Source: Pyrus communis
Taxonomy: Eukaryota; Streptophyta; Magnoliopsida; Rosales; Rosaceae
Assembly: GCF_963583255.1 (NCBI RefSeq)
Contig: NC_084806.1
Span: forward strand, 11,620,817-11,684,816
Direction: 5' to 3'
Length of the DNA: 64,000 nt
Both the position numbers and the translations under genes were made by a program. Positions within the stretch are counted from its first letter, which is position 1. Every line of letters begins with the position of its first letter. The notes beneath the pieces were generated by a model. The model did not search any database. It was not told the DNA's origin and saw only the letters and a program-made list of their open reading frames with translations. Shown piece after piece: positions 13,098 through 26,212 of the stretch.

Positions 13098-13296
13098 GGA
13101 TCAGAATCCTCTCCTAAGAAAATGGTGAGGATCCTCCTAACCAGGTCTATTGGGTTGTTCAAATTTTATACAACGGTTATAATTATTATAATTTTTAGAG
13201 GAACTCTTTATTTGTAATCGTTGGATAAAATTTGAACGGTTCGATCGACCTGGTCAAGAGGATCCTCACCATTTGCTTAGGAGAGGATCCTGATCC
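13098..13296. mobile_element. Mutator-type MITE (199 bp)
   Basis: The element folds back on itself: its ends GGATCAGAATCCTCTCCTAA and the inverse of …TTAGGAGAGGATCCTGATCC pair over roughly 80 bp with few mismatches. It is flanked by 9-bp near-identical repeats, GTTGCTTGC (13089-13097) and GTTGGTTGC (13297-13305). A 9-bp duplication indicates the Mutator superfamily. It carries no coding sequence. Confidence 0.85.
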
Positions 13297-13305
13297 GTTG
13301 GTTGC

Positions 13306-16300
13306 ATCATTTGCATGAATTCATTAAGTCAGAGGTTCCTCCTTATCAAACCCCTTTGACTTTACTAAACTCCCTTTCAAAGCTTTGATTAGAGGTTTAC
13401 TAATCCAAATTTATCCTTGAGGTTTGATTTATTTATTTTTGTTTTTATTGTCGAAACAAAGATGTCGAGTGTATGAGTAAATATTATCAGAAAATATTCT
13501 AAAATATATTTCAGTTACAAGTTTCTTGTTATTTAAGTTGAATCGAACAGATATATGTCTTCACATTCTATGACTTCTTAAACCCAAAACCCTAAATCCT
13601 ACAACTTAATATTAAGAACATCAGTTGGATTTTAGGGTTTATAGCTTCATTGGGTGAGGAATATAATATAACCCTGAAGTGTAAAGTTACATGGAGTAGG
13701 TTTAAATTAATTAGGTTAGAACAGTAAATTTGACCAGATTGAGACGATGGAGTACCAAATACAACTGGTGTATGCATAGGGTTCAACAAATTTTGGCTGC
13801 TATCGCAATAATTTGAGTGCAAATTTCAGAGCAGTTGGACCACTCTGTCCTGGGTCCGTTCACGGTTCATATGCTTGTTTTTTTCCATTAAAATGTTAGG
13901 CCTAGAATTAGGGGTTATTTAGCAACTAGAGATTTTTGGCCTTTTACCAGTCATTATCTTTTGGCTCGCAGGTGAAACTGTGAAAACTGAAATAAAAAGT
14001 AAATTCAATCAAAATGCAGTTGAGTTTTAAAAGCACTTGATATCTGATATGACAGAAAAAATGCTGCCTCCTGCAAGCAATTGCATCAAATCATTAAAAT
14101 TACAGTTGAAGCTTTTCCATGTGGGAATCATCAACAATCCTTAATTAATGGGAATGTTTCTGGACAATTTATAATTAATAATGAACACTGTTTGGAGTTT
14201 TCCTTAATTGCTTGAAAAACAATATTGTCTTTAGAAAGATATTTGCAAAACTGGTTAACCCACTCGTGACAAAATTACATCATTACAATCCGGTTGATTC
14301 GAACTAGATATCGAGCTTATGTCAATATGCATGTCATTGCCTTCATTTGAACCAAATATAAAGCCATTTTTCAACCTGAAAAGAATTTGAGCCGAATATA
14401 AAGCCATTTTTCAACCTGAAAGGAGAAGACAACTTTATCCAACTAGTGAAAACAACTACGACTAAATCCAAGATTAGTTGGTCTATAAGTCTATATATAT
14501 TTATCCAATGAGAATTTGAATGGACAAAGCAGATCATAAACCTAGATTTGCTTTATTTTGAAACTCTGCTTGAAATTAATTTGTTCTTTCACATGGAATC
14601 ATACTCGATTACTGAGAGAAAGTGGGTTCTTGAGAGCTAATTGTTTGTTCCAATGATTGTGCAACAAAATAAACAGGCAATACACAACACAAGGCAGCAC
14701 TTCACAGGTCACACAGTAAACTAAACAGCAGTTACTTGTGAATTAGCAATCATGAAGTTGAATGATGAAGATCTTGATGCAATGCATTTCCACTTTCCTT
14801 CAAAATCAATGGACCCAATTAAGCAGAAGCCAGAGTCTTAAGATATCAAATTAATAATTGGGATTTGTGGGATGAGGGTCCAGGACTCCTGGTGATTGGA
14901 AGAAATTAAGAAAGACATAGGCAGGTAGTTAATCACGGATTTGTGGCTTTTGTGTTGCTTTCTGCTGCTAGTCGAAGACTTTCTCTGCAGTTTAAGCTTA
15001 ATTGATTTTAATTTAATCATTCACACAAGTAACAGTGCAAGTTGTAACATCAATAGCAATCATAGTATGCGCCAAAAGGCTACAGGTTACTTTCACTTAT
15101 CGTTCATCAAAAGTATTTGGATGAACATTGACAGATTGACTAATAAATTTGTCAAGTGGTCAAAAGAGTTTAAGCACATGAGGAGTGAAGTCATGTTTGA
15201 TTTGGTTTGGGTCTGATTCTTGTTGAGGATTGGGCTGACCCACTGGAGCATGTCTAATATGTAGCCCATTCTTATCAGTTGTTTTTGAGAATTTCCATCT
15301 AAATAGTGTTCATAAGGAAGGCAATCACATTAGGAAAGATATCATATTTATAAAGGAAAACTTGGTCAATACTCGTTCAAATTGGTGTAAAGATGTCACG
15401 CGTAAACGAGTTATAAAAACACTTCATTCGAGATCGCCTTAGTAAGTATGTTATGCTCAATGACTTAAAATATAACCATGCCTTGATCCTTTGTAAGTTC
15501 TCAAAAAGACTTATGATAATACGCTGATTCCGGGATAGAATAGGTTCCCCTCCTAAACTTTTTGAAACCTAAAATATCAATGTAAACTCATGGCCTTCTT
15601 TGATTTAAAACTAATATCTTTCACTAAACTTTTCAACCAAAGTAACCCTCACACACCATGAGACTTAACTCAATATGGAGCTTCAACAATAGATTTCGCA
15701 ACTACCTTCTCTTTTAACTAGCGATCATATATCTGTTTAACAACAATTATTGGCATATAAAAAAAATCACGATTTGCCTAACAAATTTCGTTTTGCAATG
15801 GTTTTGACGAAAAAACAAATATGTTTTTCATTTTAAGAACCATACACTTTTTTTTTTTTTTTTCTTTTTTTTTTTTCACAATTTTATAAATACCCAACTA
15901 TTCGTTCATCAGTTTCCCACCCAATTTTTAAATTTTGCAGAGAAATATTTAAGATTTTTATGTGCCAAAATGAGTTTGTGTTAGAAGAAAGATGAAGAAG
16001 GTAGTATATTTAGGAAATTGTACCCCAAAAGCTAAGTATATATAAGGGAGTATGATTCTCTTCCTTCCATTCTCCCATATGCTTACTCATTCATGTGTAT
16101 TAAAATCATTCCAACTTCTTGACATTTACTAATACATATGAAACAAAACAAAATGCGACTCTCATAGTAAACACGTCATGTACTTCTCTCACATATTTTG
16201 TTCGATTCATGATTTCTTCTATTTTAAATAAGTAAACATGTGATTAACTCCGCGTCCTAATCATGAGTTAGGTCCTTACTAGTTAATTCATGGGTTAAGA

Positions 16301-16771
16301 ATGATGATCCAACCAAACCCTGTCCAAGTTACAAAATTAAGAGCACTGGTCAATCATAATAACAATTATACATCTAGAAACATGCTAGTATGCTACGCCT
16401 AAAACTTTGTTTAATAGAATTAGTTTACTCTATTATTGAGTGTAACTCTTCCATGAATGACATACCTATGTGGCGTATCATGTAATAGAGTAAAATAATA
16501 TATCAAACTACTAAGTTTTAGGTATCAAGCACTACTTATTATATATATGATTTGACATCTCCGGTATACATTTCAAGTGAAACAAATGTTTATATCCTTT
16601 CTCATATGCCTACTATATATGACAAAAACACGAACTTAACTTCAGCACTTGATCCACACTCAAGAACATTATTGAATTTGTACGTCGACGCCTGCTTCTT
16701 TCGATCAAGATGTTCTCGCCTCCCCCGTTCGGGCTCTCGCTCGAATCGGAACCTTTATGCGTTGGTAGGCT
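13306..16771. other. Gene-free stretch downstream of MUTE
   Basis: No exons or element ends were recognised apart from one short tandem repeat listed separately. Poly-T runs occur around 15850. Confidence 0.5.
14349..14420 (+). repeat. Two-copy tandem repeat of about 37 bp
   Basis: AATATAAAGCCATTTTTCAA plus following bases occurs twice in direct orientation, separated by a short diverged stretch. Confidence 0.75.
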
Positions 16772-18083
16772 TTAATTTGCATCTGAACACAAACTTTGTT
16801 GAACTTCAAGTACTAGTTCTTCTACGCTCAACTGACATTCCAGTCCTATCTGTGTAACAAAGAAATTCATCATCAAATAATCGATAGGAGCAATAATTTA
16901 GTCAACACTCTTTTTCTCATTTTATACATCTCTCTTTATTTGAATAAATTAAATAGAAACAAAGAACGTAATTAAACATAATCGTACTGGAAGAGAAAAG
17001 AGTGTAGTTAACATTTTCCTTACCAATTTTGCAAAACAATATCCATTCATGAGAGTATGCCTTCAATTTACAAAATTAACTAATGAGGTGCCACTCCTGG
17101 AAGCTAGTCCATATTTTATACGCATGTGATCACATATATTACTTCAGTTCTTTCTTCTGGTTCTAGATAAACAAGTTTTAAACATCAGTAATGTTAATTT
17201 ATAACTAGCTACTATTAGATAAATTTAGTGATTTGATTATAATTAGAAACTTATTTGCCCTAAGCAGCTCTCGTTGTCATGATCTGTAGTGAGCGCTTGA
17301 GGGTAACTAAAACCCTAACTTCCCAACAAAGTTTTGGTCGTAAGTTTCAACTGAGCACAATTAGGGGTGTTCGAAGATTGGGTTTCAATAACTACATAAT
17401 TAAAGAGGTTTCATGACACAACGTACGTACCTTGATTACAAAAGAGTATAAAACAGTGTCTTCCATGCTGCTGATGGTGAGGTGAAGAACATCAAATGAA
17501 AGCCTCTCGAACATACCAATGATCTTGGCAATTTGGCCAGGTATTCGCCAAGATATTATCTTCACTACCACGTTGGATCCCGAGATCTTTGCTTCGACGT
17601 CAGCCACCGGAGAGTTGCAACTTGCTCCAATAGCTAGTTCCTTATTGATCACATGGTGACGGTTTTCAGTCCCCAAATTAAAATTGAAGTCAGGGTTTTG
17701 ATGAGGTTGTGTAGCGGTTGGATATTTCTGAGGCAGTGCGACTACTGGTCTTGGGCTTGGATTAGGGCTAGGGCTTATGCTTTTTCTTCTTTTGTTAGAT
17801 TCCAGACTCTGTAAAACTCGATGCAATTCCTTGATGAATTCAATCACACCTCCGATGATTGATGCTTGGTCTCCCTAGTACATGTTAAACAACTAGTTAA
17901 TGAGAAAATAATTAACACCGACTTAAGCTAATCATATATAGTATACAAACATGAGAGAGATGTGCATCGAGTAATATACATAGGTACCCTTTTGATGTAG
18001 AAACAAGGGGTCAAAGAGCGTAAGACTTTGAGATGCTCATTCATCTGTTTCCTCCTGTTTCTCTCCACAGCTATGTGAGACAT
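16772..18083 (-). CDS. MUTE: MUTE-type bHLH transcription factor (stomatal lineage), three exons
   Basis: Exons on the minus strand are 18083-17988, 17874-17431 and 16849-16772. Both introns are GT-AG (GTACC…CTAG and GTACG…ACAG) and the joins keep frame, giving 205 residues against about 202 in Arabidopsis MUTE. The protein starts directly with the basic region ([17 protein letters not shown]) and carries the His3, Glu7 and Arg11 set used for E-box contact. Helix 1, loop and helix 2 follow ([29 protein letters not shown]). A variable Pro/Ser linker leads to the C-terminal ACT-like domain ([49 protein letters not shown]). The very short N-terminus separates MUTE from SPEECHLESS and FAMA. In the family it dimerises with SCREAM/ICE1-type bHLHs and drives the meristemoid-to-guard-mother-cell switch. 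No damage is visible. Confidence 0.95.
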
Positions 18084-18176
18084 GGTTTTGATCTTGAAGC
18101 TTATCTTCTGTGCAGTGTTTCCTTTCTATCAACCGCTTTCTTTTTCTTCCACATTTATTCAACTCAAAAGCTATGA

Positions 18177-18184
18177 TATTTATA
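18177..18184 (-). promoter_or_regulatory. Candidate TATA box of MUTE
   Basis: TATAAATA on the minus strand, about 94 bp upstream of the MUTE ATG. A (TC)n tract at 18281-18295 lies further upstream. The call rests on motif and distance only. Confidence 0.35.
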
Positions 18185-18295
18185 TGATATACATTGAAAG
18201 AAACCCACGCATATCCAAAACACCTGTTGGGTTGATATTAAATGCTATAGGTCGCATTCTCGTGAAGTTGTAATTTCTACTCTCTCTCTCTCTCT

Positions 18296-19430
18296 CCCCG
18301 TGCGAGTTAAAGAAGGAAGAGTTAGAGTTAAGCTTTATTTTCCCATGCACACATGTATCTACTATACTCTTTAACTCTCTTCATGCGCATGACATGCTTA
18401 CCCCGTTCAGAAGCTTTCTTAGGACTTAAAGATTCACCTTTGTAGTTCTTTGTTGAAAATTGCATACTTTAATTATTCGAAGAAGTATCCTAACTCCCAA
18501 CTGAGTATTGTTGGTTTGTTTGTTACATAAGCTTTTATTTGAGTATATCATGTTGCAAATTCCTCTTATATGCATTTGTAATAGTTCTTGGGTGCACTTT
18601 TGATCCTCTTTATCTAACATCTTGTAGTTTATTCGTTAATAACTGGTCTTAATCCTTTGAGACTTGAACATTGCTATTCTTGCAAGGGTTTCAATTATAC
18701 GTCGATTCACAATTAATTAAGGAACATATTTGAGTATAACAGTAACTAAAAATAATTGACTTTAAAACAAAGTTAAGATTAAGTTGCGCATATTACCGCT
18801 ATTTTCTCTTTTTTTCTGTTGCATTTTTCTTTCTCTTTTGCTCTCTCCCTAGTACGTATGCCCCTATACAAGTGCTTAATATTAAGATGTGATTAGTGGC
18901 AGAGGGCTCAAAAAGCTTATTAGTATCTACTCATTTCGCCATATAATGAAGAAAACATCGGGAAATCCTTTTATGGTTAAGCTAATGTTTCTTAAGTACC
19001 TACATGCACTAAGTATAGACACATATTTGACCATTATATTTGATTTAATTGTTATCGATCACTCAATTTTAAGCATTGAATTAAACTTACATGTCAATAT
19101 ATCAGAATAATGAGGGCTAAATGAGCATATATAAAGATTCAATAGGTATTGTGTATTCATCAAATTCTTCCTGCTGGTCATCTGCTGAACTCCATTCTTT
19201 GTTTTGGTGGGAAAATACGTAGCTAGGCTAGCTATATCTTCTATATGTGTGTGTGTGTGTATAATAATAATAATAATAAGACGCCCAGGATGATACTGAC
19301 TCTTGCGTTGGAGACTTTACAAGACAGAGAATGAATGTCCCATCATCGTCGCTGAACTACTACGTACATTCTCATCCCATTATATCAATTACTACTACGT
19401 GAATGGGCTCATGCCTAAAACCATTCAAAA

Positions 19431-19482
<52 letters not shown>

Positions 19483-20560
19483 TCTAGAGCTATGTTATCT
19501 CTGTCTCTTTAGCTTTTGGAGAGTCTCAGAAAGTTGCAAGGAGACTGGATTTGTAGCCTAATTGATGTGTTGTAGCTAAGGAAGAAAAACAGGCGTTTTT
19601 ATATCTCGATTGGAAAAGCCCTATGACAAATTATATATTTGCATTTCGATCCCGCCAAGGCTTCAAGCACTACACACCTACAGCAAAATCTACGACCTGT
19701 AATCCATAGAGGCCATACAATATTTCAGTCTCAGTTATTAATTCAAAACAGACTGTTCTTGCAAGCGGTGAAATATAACTGGCACCAAAGAAAAGAAGAA
19801 AGAACTTTTATGGCAACTATATATAAAAACACGTGAGAGAATCCATGACGAATTAATTGGCATTGGCATGAACTTTGCTACTAGCTAGCTTTTCATCTCC
19901 CGCCAATATCATTGATACCAGTTCAGTGGTTAAATTTGGACACAAAACTTTTCCGGTGTTTGATAGTATTTATTGGATAGTAACGACTAGTGGGTTATGG
20001 CTAAGAAAGATGAAAGATTATTTCAAGATATGTACGTAGGTTACTACGCTATTAGGCTTAACAAATTGGTCTTCCAAACTTGTGTGTAATCTTGTGGATA
20101 TAATGCATCACTGACCTTGTGCCTTTTGTTTGTCAAGTTTTGTACTCCTAAGATAAACTTGAAACACACTAAAGATAACAATAACACTCAAGTTCTAAGC
20201 CAAAAACATAAACTGCATAATTTTGTTCTTAGTGCTTTGGGTTTCAATTAAAAAAAGGCAGAGAGGGTAATATAAAATTTTCTTATAGCACTTGTCTGTG
20301 ACTCGTCAATAGAGGTTTAATACATACAACGGTTCAACAATCATTCATAAACCATATAACACTTAGGTTGCACCATTTCAATTAAGGGGCACAATATCAT
20401 GTGAAATGTCTCTTCATTTGAAAACCTCTAGCTTGTGGAACATGTTTTTGAAGTGTTTTTGATACTATATACGGAGTATCAAAGTTCAGAGTTTAAAACT
20501 GACTAAACACCTCCCTACATTCGAAGAGACATGAAGAATTTGAATTTCACGACAACATTG
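18296..20560. other. Intergenic region between MUTE and the phosphatase gene
   Basis: It contains the MUTE upstream region and no exons I can support. Two microsatellites occur: a GT/ATA tract at about 19246-19280 and a long (GA)n tract at about 19435-19482. The rest is ordinary AT-rich sequence. Confidence 0.5.
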
Positions 20561-20725
20561 ACCGGTCCTTCAACAGGCTCCGACTGGTCACCTTACAATG
20601 TTTTATTAGTCCGACTGGTCGTTGGACATCAGTACATCTAGTCACTCCTGTTGCTTCTCTCAAATTTCATAATCCTGCTTCAATCCGACTGATCACTGTA
20701 ATAATTCCGACCCGTCACCTTTTCA
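20560..20725 (+). repeat. Irregular array of CCGACTGGTCAC-like motifs
   Basis: Variants of CCGACTGGTCAC recur about six times within ~165 bp at irregular spacing (ACCGGTCC, CCGACTGGTCACC, CCGACTGGTCGTT, CTAGTCACTCC, CCGACTGATCACTG, CCGACCCGTCACC). It is not a simple tandem repeat. Its nature is unknown; decayed transposon subterminal repeats or a site cluster are possible. Confidence 0.55.
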
Positions 20726-21880
20726 TATCTTTTGTTTTGAAAATTTCCAACGCTATTAGGTATTGGTCACAAAAGAAGTCGTGTTCTTATATTCTCATTC
20801 CCTTCAATTCCCCTCCAGCCACTCTCATCCTTCCCTTTGATTGATACATACATTTTGCCAACACATCATTGTTTTTTTGAAGAACACACAGCATTGTTTA
20901 GGGTTTAGATTTGTTAATTGGTATTTATATACAAATTAGCATCCCTTCTAACATCACAATGAGACAGTACCAGTCTGCTGATCTATATATACCGCGACGA
21001 TTTATACACACTTTGGGCAAGTTCACGGGAACCTCTAGATGTATTAAAAGCTTTATGCAATAATAGCTATATTGCACTTCTTACAACCTAATCGTTCATA
21101 GTCAACATTAAATCCAGAGCACATCATTTTCTTTTGTAACAAGTGAAAGTTCTATCTGTACCACCAAATTTCATCTAACTTGGATAACGTACATATTAAA
21201 AACGCAGGAGTCCGCCCACCTACATTATGTTGTCTTGTTCTCTTCATCTGCTTGAGCATATAAAGGAAAATCCAAAGCAAATCACAAACAAACCAACATC
21301 AGTACAAAATATATAAACATGGAACATAGATTATGTACATACGAATACTTCCTTAAAGCGAAAAACCTACATCTTGATATCACATAGCTCAGCTGACAAC
21401 TACGGATTTTGAAGGGTAAAACTTTTGCACAATAATTTTACACCAAGAATAAGTGAAGATAGTTTCTGTCTCACTGGCATTTAGTCGAAGCCATCAATAA
21501 CTTGAGGGTCCAAAAACATGCTTAAGCATTATCCTACAATTTTTTTTTCACGGCTGACTTATGTGACAGCATATACTAACATGAGATCAGTTATAGCTTA
21601 AATCTTGCCACAAAATATGCATGCCACACTCAACATGTGCACTGTCATCTTACCCTTTTGTGGCACGCATTTCCAATAAAGCATAGTGAGAACTAGCCCC
21701 CTAAAATCACCAACAATGTTAATATTAATGCCAACACCTATATGCTTAAAATTCATGAGTTCGGGTCAGCAGGAAAATGTTATGTTATGCTTTGGCTAAG
21801 GAGGAGCTCTGTCAGTAAAATCAAGACTATGCTACACAGGTTCGGCTACTTCAGTCGGTAATTCATAAACTTTAGTTGGA

Positions 21881-24800
21881 TTAAAAGTGTAACGATAATG
21901 ACCCACCACTAAGAGACCTTTCAAAGCTCTGCAGTTGTGAAATGAAACCAGCATTAGGAGATGCCTGAGGTCGTCTGCTCTTCACATGTTCAAGTGCTTG
22001 AGATACGCTCATGCCATGCTTTTTCATCAGATATGCAACAATAATAGTCACACTGCAAGGAAAACAATTAAAAACTCCCAATTCAAATAATATTAGGAAG
22101 CAAAGTGTTTCCGTCAAGCGTATATTTTCTTCTATGCTGTACAAGTGTCCTGACTTAGTTTGAATATGGCTTACTAGAATTGATGAACATTCGACAGAGC
22201 CTGAATCTGATCTAGATTCAAACAAACTAGGCAAAACTACATAACTCTTGATTTTTATCTAGTTAAAAGTTAAGGTTCTAAAAGACGCTAGGCACTAGTC
22301 GGGCGGCAGGCCGGGACCTAGTGCCTTGGCGCTAGATGAATTAGGCGGATTTAATTAAATTTATTATATAACATATAAATAAGTGCCTAATACACTCTAA
22401 AAATTAAAAAGGGTAAATTATATAAAACTACCTCAACTATTAGGTTAGTTACAGTTTCATACCCCATCTTTAAAAAATGTCAATATCATACCTCATCTTA
22501 CGAATTTGTTACAATTTCTTACCTTCCGTCAGTTTGTCTGTCAATTATTCCGTTAAATAATGACATGACTTACAAAATTAATAAAATATTTAAAAAATGA
22601 TTAAAAACTAAAAAAATAAAAATCATTTATTTATTTATTTGTTTTTTTTGCATGGGGACCCACCCCTCATCCCCCTCACACTTTCTTCCCCCTCCCGCCT
22701 TCCCCAAACCCAAACCCAAATCCACCCCTTTCTCCATCATCACCACTGCCGTCACCTTAACCACCATGAATTGCCGCCGTGCTGTCATCAAGTCATCTGC
22801 AAGCTCCGAAATCGACATGGTGCAAAACAAGCAGGGCATATACATGCCGAAGCAGAAGAAAGTCGTGATCTTGTGGGCCTTGGACAAAAAACCCCCTCGC
22901 AGGCCGCCGTACCAGACGACGATGGCGTTGAAACAGCTAGCCCAACGCTTCGGCGAGGTTTTGAGTTTTGGGTTTGGGGAAGACCGGAGGGAGAAGAAAG
23001 GGTGAGGGGTGGATCTGGTTTTGGGGAATGGCGTCGGTTTTGAATAAAAAGGTAAATCAATGGCGGTGGAAGCAGAAGACGAAGAAGGCTGAGAATGAGG
23101 GCTTCGTGGCGAAGAAGAGGAGGGAGACCTAGTCCGAAGTAGGAGAGTACGCATTGGGGAGAAGATCGTGCGATACGAATCCCGATCCGGGTCAGATGTC
23201 ACTGGACGAGCCTCTGGCTTCTTGGGACGGGTATTTGGGTCCGAGAGCCCCTCACCCGAGGCTGACCCCGATGGTTTTGGTTATGGAAGAGAGCTGGGAG
23301 AGGAGTCCACGCGGCTCAGCTCAAACCAAAGACTATACAATTCGCAGCGGCAGCGGAGCTTCGAACAACCAAGTTTTGATCGATCCGCAATGGCGGAGGT
23401 TAATGAGTTGAAGTTGGGATCAAATGCTAGATTCTCCCCTGCCACTTCAGAGTTGTTCTATGGGGCCTAGCTGCTGATTACAGAGAACAAATTGATGAGT
23501 TCGATGGGTTCGAATTCGAAGTTGAAGTCTGTTGAAGATGATGAGCGTGCGGAGGAGGGCAGCGGCGTTGAGATTGGCTCTGAACCTATTTGCAAAAATG
23601 CGGCTTTGGAATCAACCAATGGGGTTGATGTTGATCATCAAAAGTCGAATAAGAGGCATAAGAAGTGGAGCTTTTGGGGTTTGGTGCAGGGGGTGGATCT
23701 GGTTTTGGGTTTGGGGAAGACGAGAGGGGGAAGAAAGGGTGAGGGGGATAAGGGGTGGGTCCCCATGCAAAAAAAATTTAAATGATTTAATTTTTTTAAT
23801 TTTTTTAATTTTTAATTAATTTTTTTAAGCCACGTCACTATTTAACGGAATAATTGACAGACAAACTGACGGAAGATATGAAATTGTAACAAATTCGTAA
23901 GATGAGGTATGACATTGACATTGACATTTTTTAAAGATGAGGTATGAAACTGTGACTGACCCAATAGTTAAGGCATTTTTATGTAATTTACCCAAATAAA
24001 AAATATACTTGTAGTGAGAATTTGGTAAAGTTAAAACTTAAAACTTAAGTCATCATAGCATTGTCATCATCACAGACTAATGCAATAAAAATAAGAAAAA
24101 CCCAAAATCCAAAACCAAATTTGAAAATTCACTAATTCATAAACTAGGTTCTATTTTAGTAGCTTACCCAGAAAACCCTTTCAAGTTAATTAAAAAAACA
24201 TTTAAAAACAATAGAACCGCCTAGATACCGCCTAGCCCGCCTAGCCTGCCTAGCCCCTACCCGATTTTTCTGCGGGTTTTCGCTTAAATTGCATTGGTCC
24301 TCCACCGCCTAGCGCCTAGGTGGCTGCCTTGGCTGATTTTTAAAACCAGCAATTGAAAACCAAAATTTTTTCTATTCTAATATTTAATAACAGAGAAACA
24401 AATTCTAAAGTACATTTATCCTAAAACATTAGTTCGTTATCCATGATGTATCAAAGAGATCAACATAACCATATTTCAAGGATTCACTTCACATGGGAAT
24501 GATTAACAGTATGACTTAAAATAGGATAGCGAAGAAGGCAACCTGAAAGCAATAACCTATACTGGGAGAGAAAAATCACCTTCTGGATCTTCCCACAAAG
24601 CAATGAACCAACACACCACCACCCGATCTTTTAGCTTCATCAATATAATCGATGCACTCATCGAAGTGCTGTTTTAAATCTGTGCAGACTCTGTCCGCAA
24701 CTATCTCAATTTTAAAAGAGCACCAAAAGATAAATACGAATTCAGTTCTACAATCTCACACCTTGCCTTGAAACAACAAATATGATCACGATTATGTTAA

Positions 24801-25464
24801 ACACTTGTAGACCAAGGCATTAGAATCATGATTGCATACTGCAGTGGAATGTTATCTAGAAGAATGGAGACCACCAACGATGTACAGATTTACTTTTGCA
24901 TTTCATATATATGCTAAATCGTTTGAAAACCACTTATGATCGACTAAACAATCATCTCAACTACACAAAACAAAGGGTTAAATGCAAGTTGAAGACTGTA
25001 AGAAACAATCAACTCTGAGACAATAAATTAAAGTACAATTATCCCTAAAAAGTAGAGGGTAGTTTTAAAACCAAAATGACATGAGAAAACGAATTGCACC
25101 GGATCAGAGGAACAACATTCATACCATTTATAACCTTATACACAAAATCATTTGGATATGCCGGTGCCAAAGAATTAGCCACGGTCAAAATGTGTGTGAT
25201 GTTCAAGTTTTTCAGTTCCTCCTTGTTATTTGCAGCACCAATAGAACCCAAGAACAGACCCTGGAAAATGAAAATAATAAACTGCGGAAAGCAGGGCGGT
25301 AGAAACAATGAACAGTGAATGGCAAAAAACAGATCGTGATATAAAAATCTAGTGACCTCTTCAATTTGGCACGGAACATTGTCCTCTTTAGAGCATCTTG
25401 TCACATGTATAACTCTCAACAATGCTGCAATTTGTTTCTTAAGGGATTCATCAATCTGATCCAT
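21881..25464 (-). CDS. DSPTP1: Dual-specificity protein phosphatase, DsPTP1/MKP2 type, four coding exons
   Basis: Coding exons on the minus strand are 25464-25357, 25260-25125, 24700-24580 and 22052-21881, all with GT…AG introns, giving 178 residues. The signature loop HCFVGRSRS spans the exon 3-4 junction, with nucleophile Cys115 and Arg121. It is followed by the conserved VAYLMKKHGM and SPNAGFISQLQ blocks of the family. The enzyme dephosphorylates Ser/Thr and Tyr, typically on MAP kinases. A 5'-UTR intron appears to run 26124-25509 (GTGAGT…GCAG). Intron 3 is about 2.5 kb because it holds nested transposons. The start ATG (MDQIDESLKKQIAALL) matches the family N-terminus as I remember it. From memory Arabidopsis has two close members, DsPTP1 and DsPTP1B/MKP2 (AT3G06110); the flanking genes favour the latter as positional counterpart. 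Confidence 0.9.
22272..24345. mobile_element. MITE-like repeat in phosphatase intron 3, split by the Pack-MULE
   Basis: The two outer segments share inverted ends of the type GGTTYTAAAA followed by GGCGCTAGG-like words (AGACGCTAGGCACTAG at the left, CGCCTAGCGCCTAGG at the right), with a GC-rich subterminal zone at each side. Without the inserted element it would be about 490 bp. No target duplication was identified, so the class is uncertain (hAT-like is my guess). Confidence 0.5.
22411..23993. mobile_element. Pack-MULE-like element with ~310-bp terminal inverted repeats and gene-derived cargo
   Basis: Left and right ends (GGGTAAATTATATAAAA… and its inverse …TTATGTAATTTACCC) pair over about 310 bp, roughly 22411-22727 with 23688-23993. 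The flanks AATTAAAAA (22402-22410) and AAATAAAAA (23994-24002) form a 9-bp duplication with one mismatch, the Mutator pattern. The ~950-bp interior is GC-rich, unlike its surroundings, and reads like coding DNA with open frames on the plus strand (22767-23005, 23168-23470, 23492-23785), but no transposase. Gene fragments between long TIRs define a Pack-MULE; I could not identify the donor genes. A third, direct copy of the inner TIR sequence lies near 22970-23035. Confidence 0.75.
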
Positions 25465-26212
25465 TGCTAATCACAGGAACTTTTTTTCACTCTTGTAGAC
25501 TAAATCCCCTGCAAGGAACACATCCGAATGATAAGCCAAGCAAATTCATCAATCGGGTCCATTGCATCATATACTCAAGCGAAAAGAAAACCCCGGGAGC
25601 AACAACTGACAGAAGAACCGATATAAAATAGTACGTACAGCAAATACGAGATTCAGACCAGAGCCCATCACAATGCATAACACAGAATCTAGATCTCAAA
25701 ACATGAACTTTGACTAATTTCTGAAATACCATCTTAACAAAAAGCAAATCAAGTGGCAAAATTCAGATCAAGTTTTCTTGAGAAAATAGACATGGACACA
25801 TCAATCGAGTTTTTCAACATTGGATTGTAAACCCGGATGTGACCCTTTGGAGATTAGAGAATAACCAATTAAACAAGCCCGTGGGAGCAAATCAAACTAG
25901 TAAATTACCATAAACAATTTTACCCATATGAATTCAGCTCCTTCTAAGAAAATAAATGAAAGCATGAATTTAGCTTTCCCCGATCCTTGGTTTGTTCAAC
26001 AACCCCAGAAGTGCAAAATTCAGATCAAATTGGACGAACAAACATCTAGAGATCAGGTGCGCGTGAGAATAAAAATAAAATTAATTGACAAAGATTGAAA
26101 AGGGGAATAGAAGAAAAGACTCACTGAAGAAGCTGCGAGCATCAGGAGTGCGTCTGTTTGTCGCGCGTATTTGATCGTTCGGTTTCTCTTCGCTCTCCGA
26201 TATATAAAAGTT

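Noticed and set aside
22627..23202. Host protein-coding gene on the minus strand (191 codons)
   Set aside because: It starts in one terminal inverted repeat of the Pack-MULE-like element and runs antisense to the more convincing plus-strand frames.
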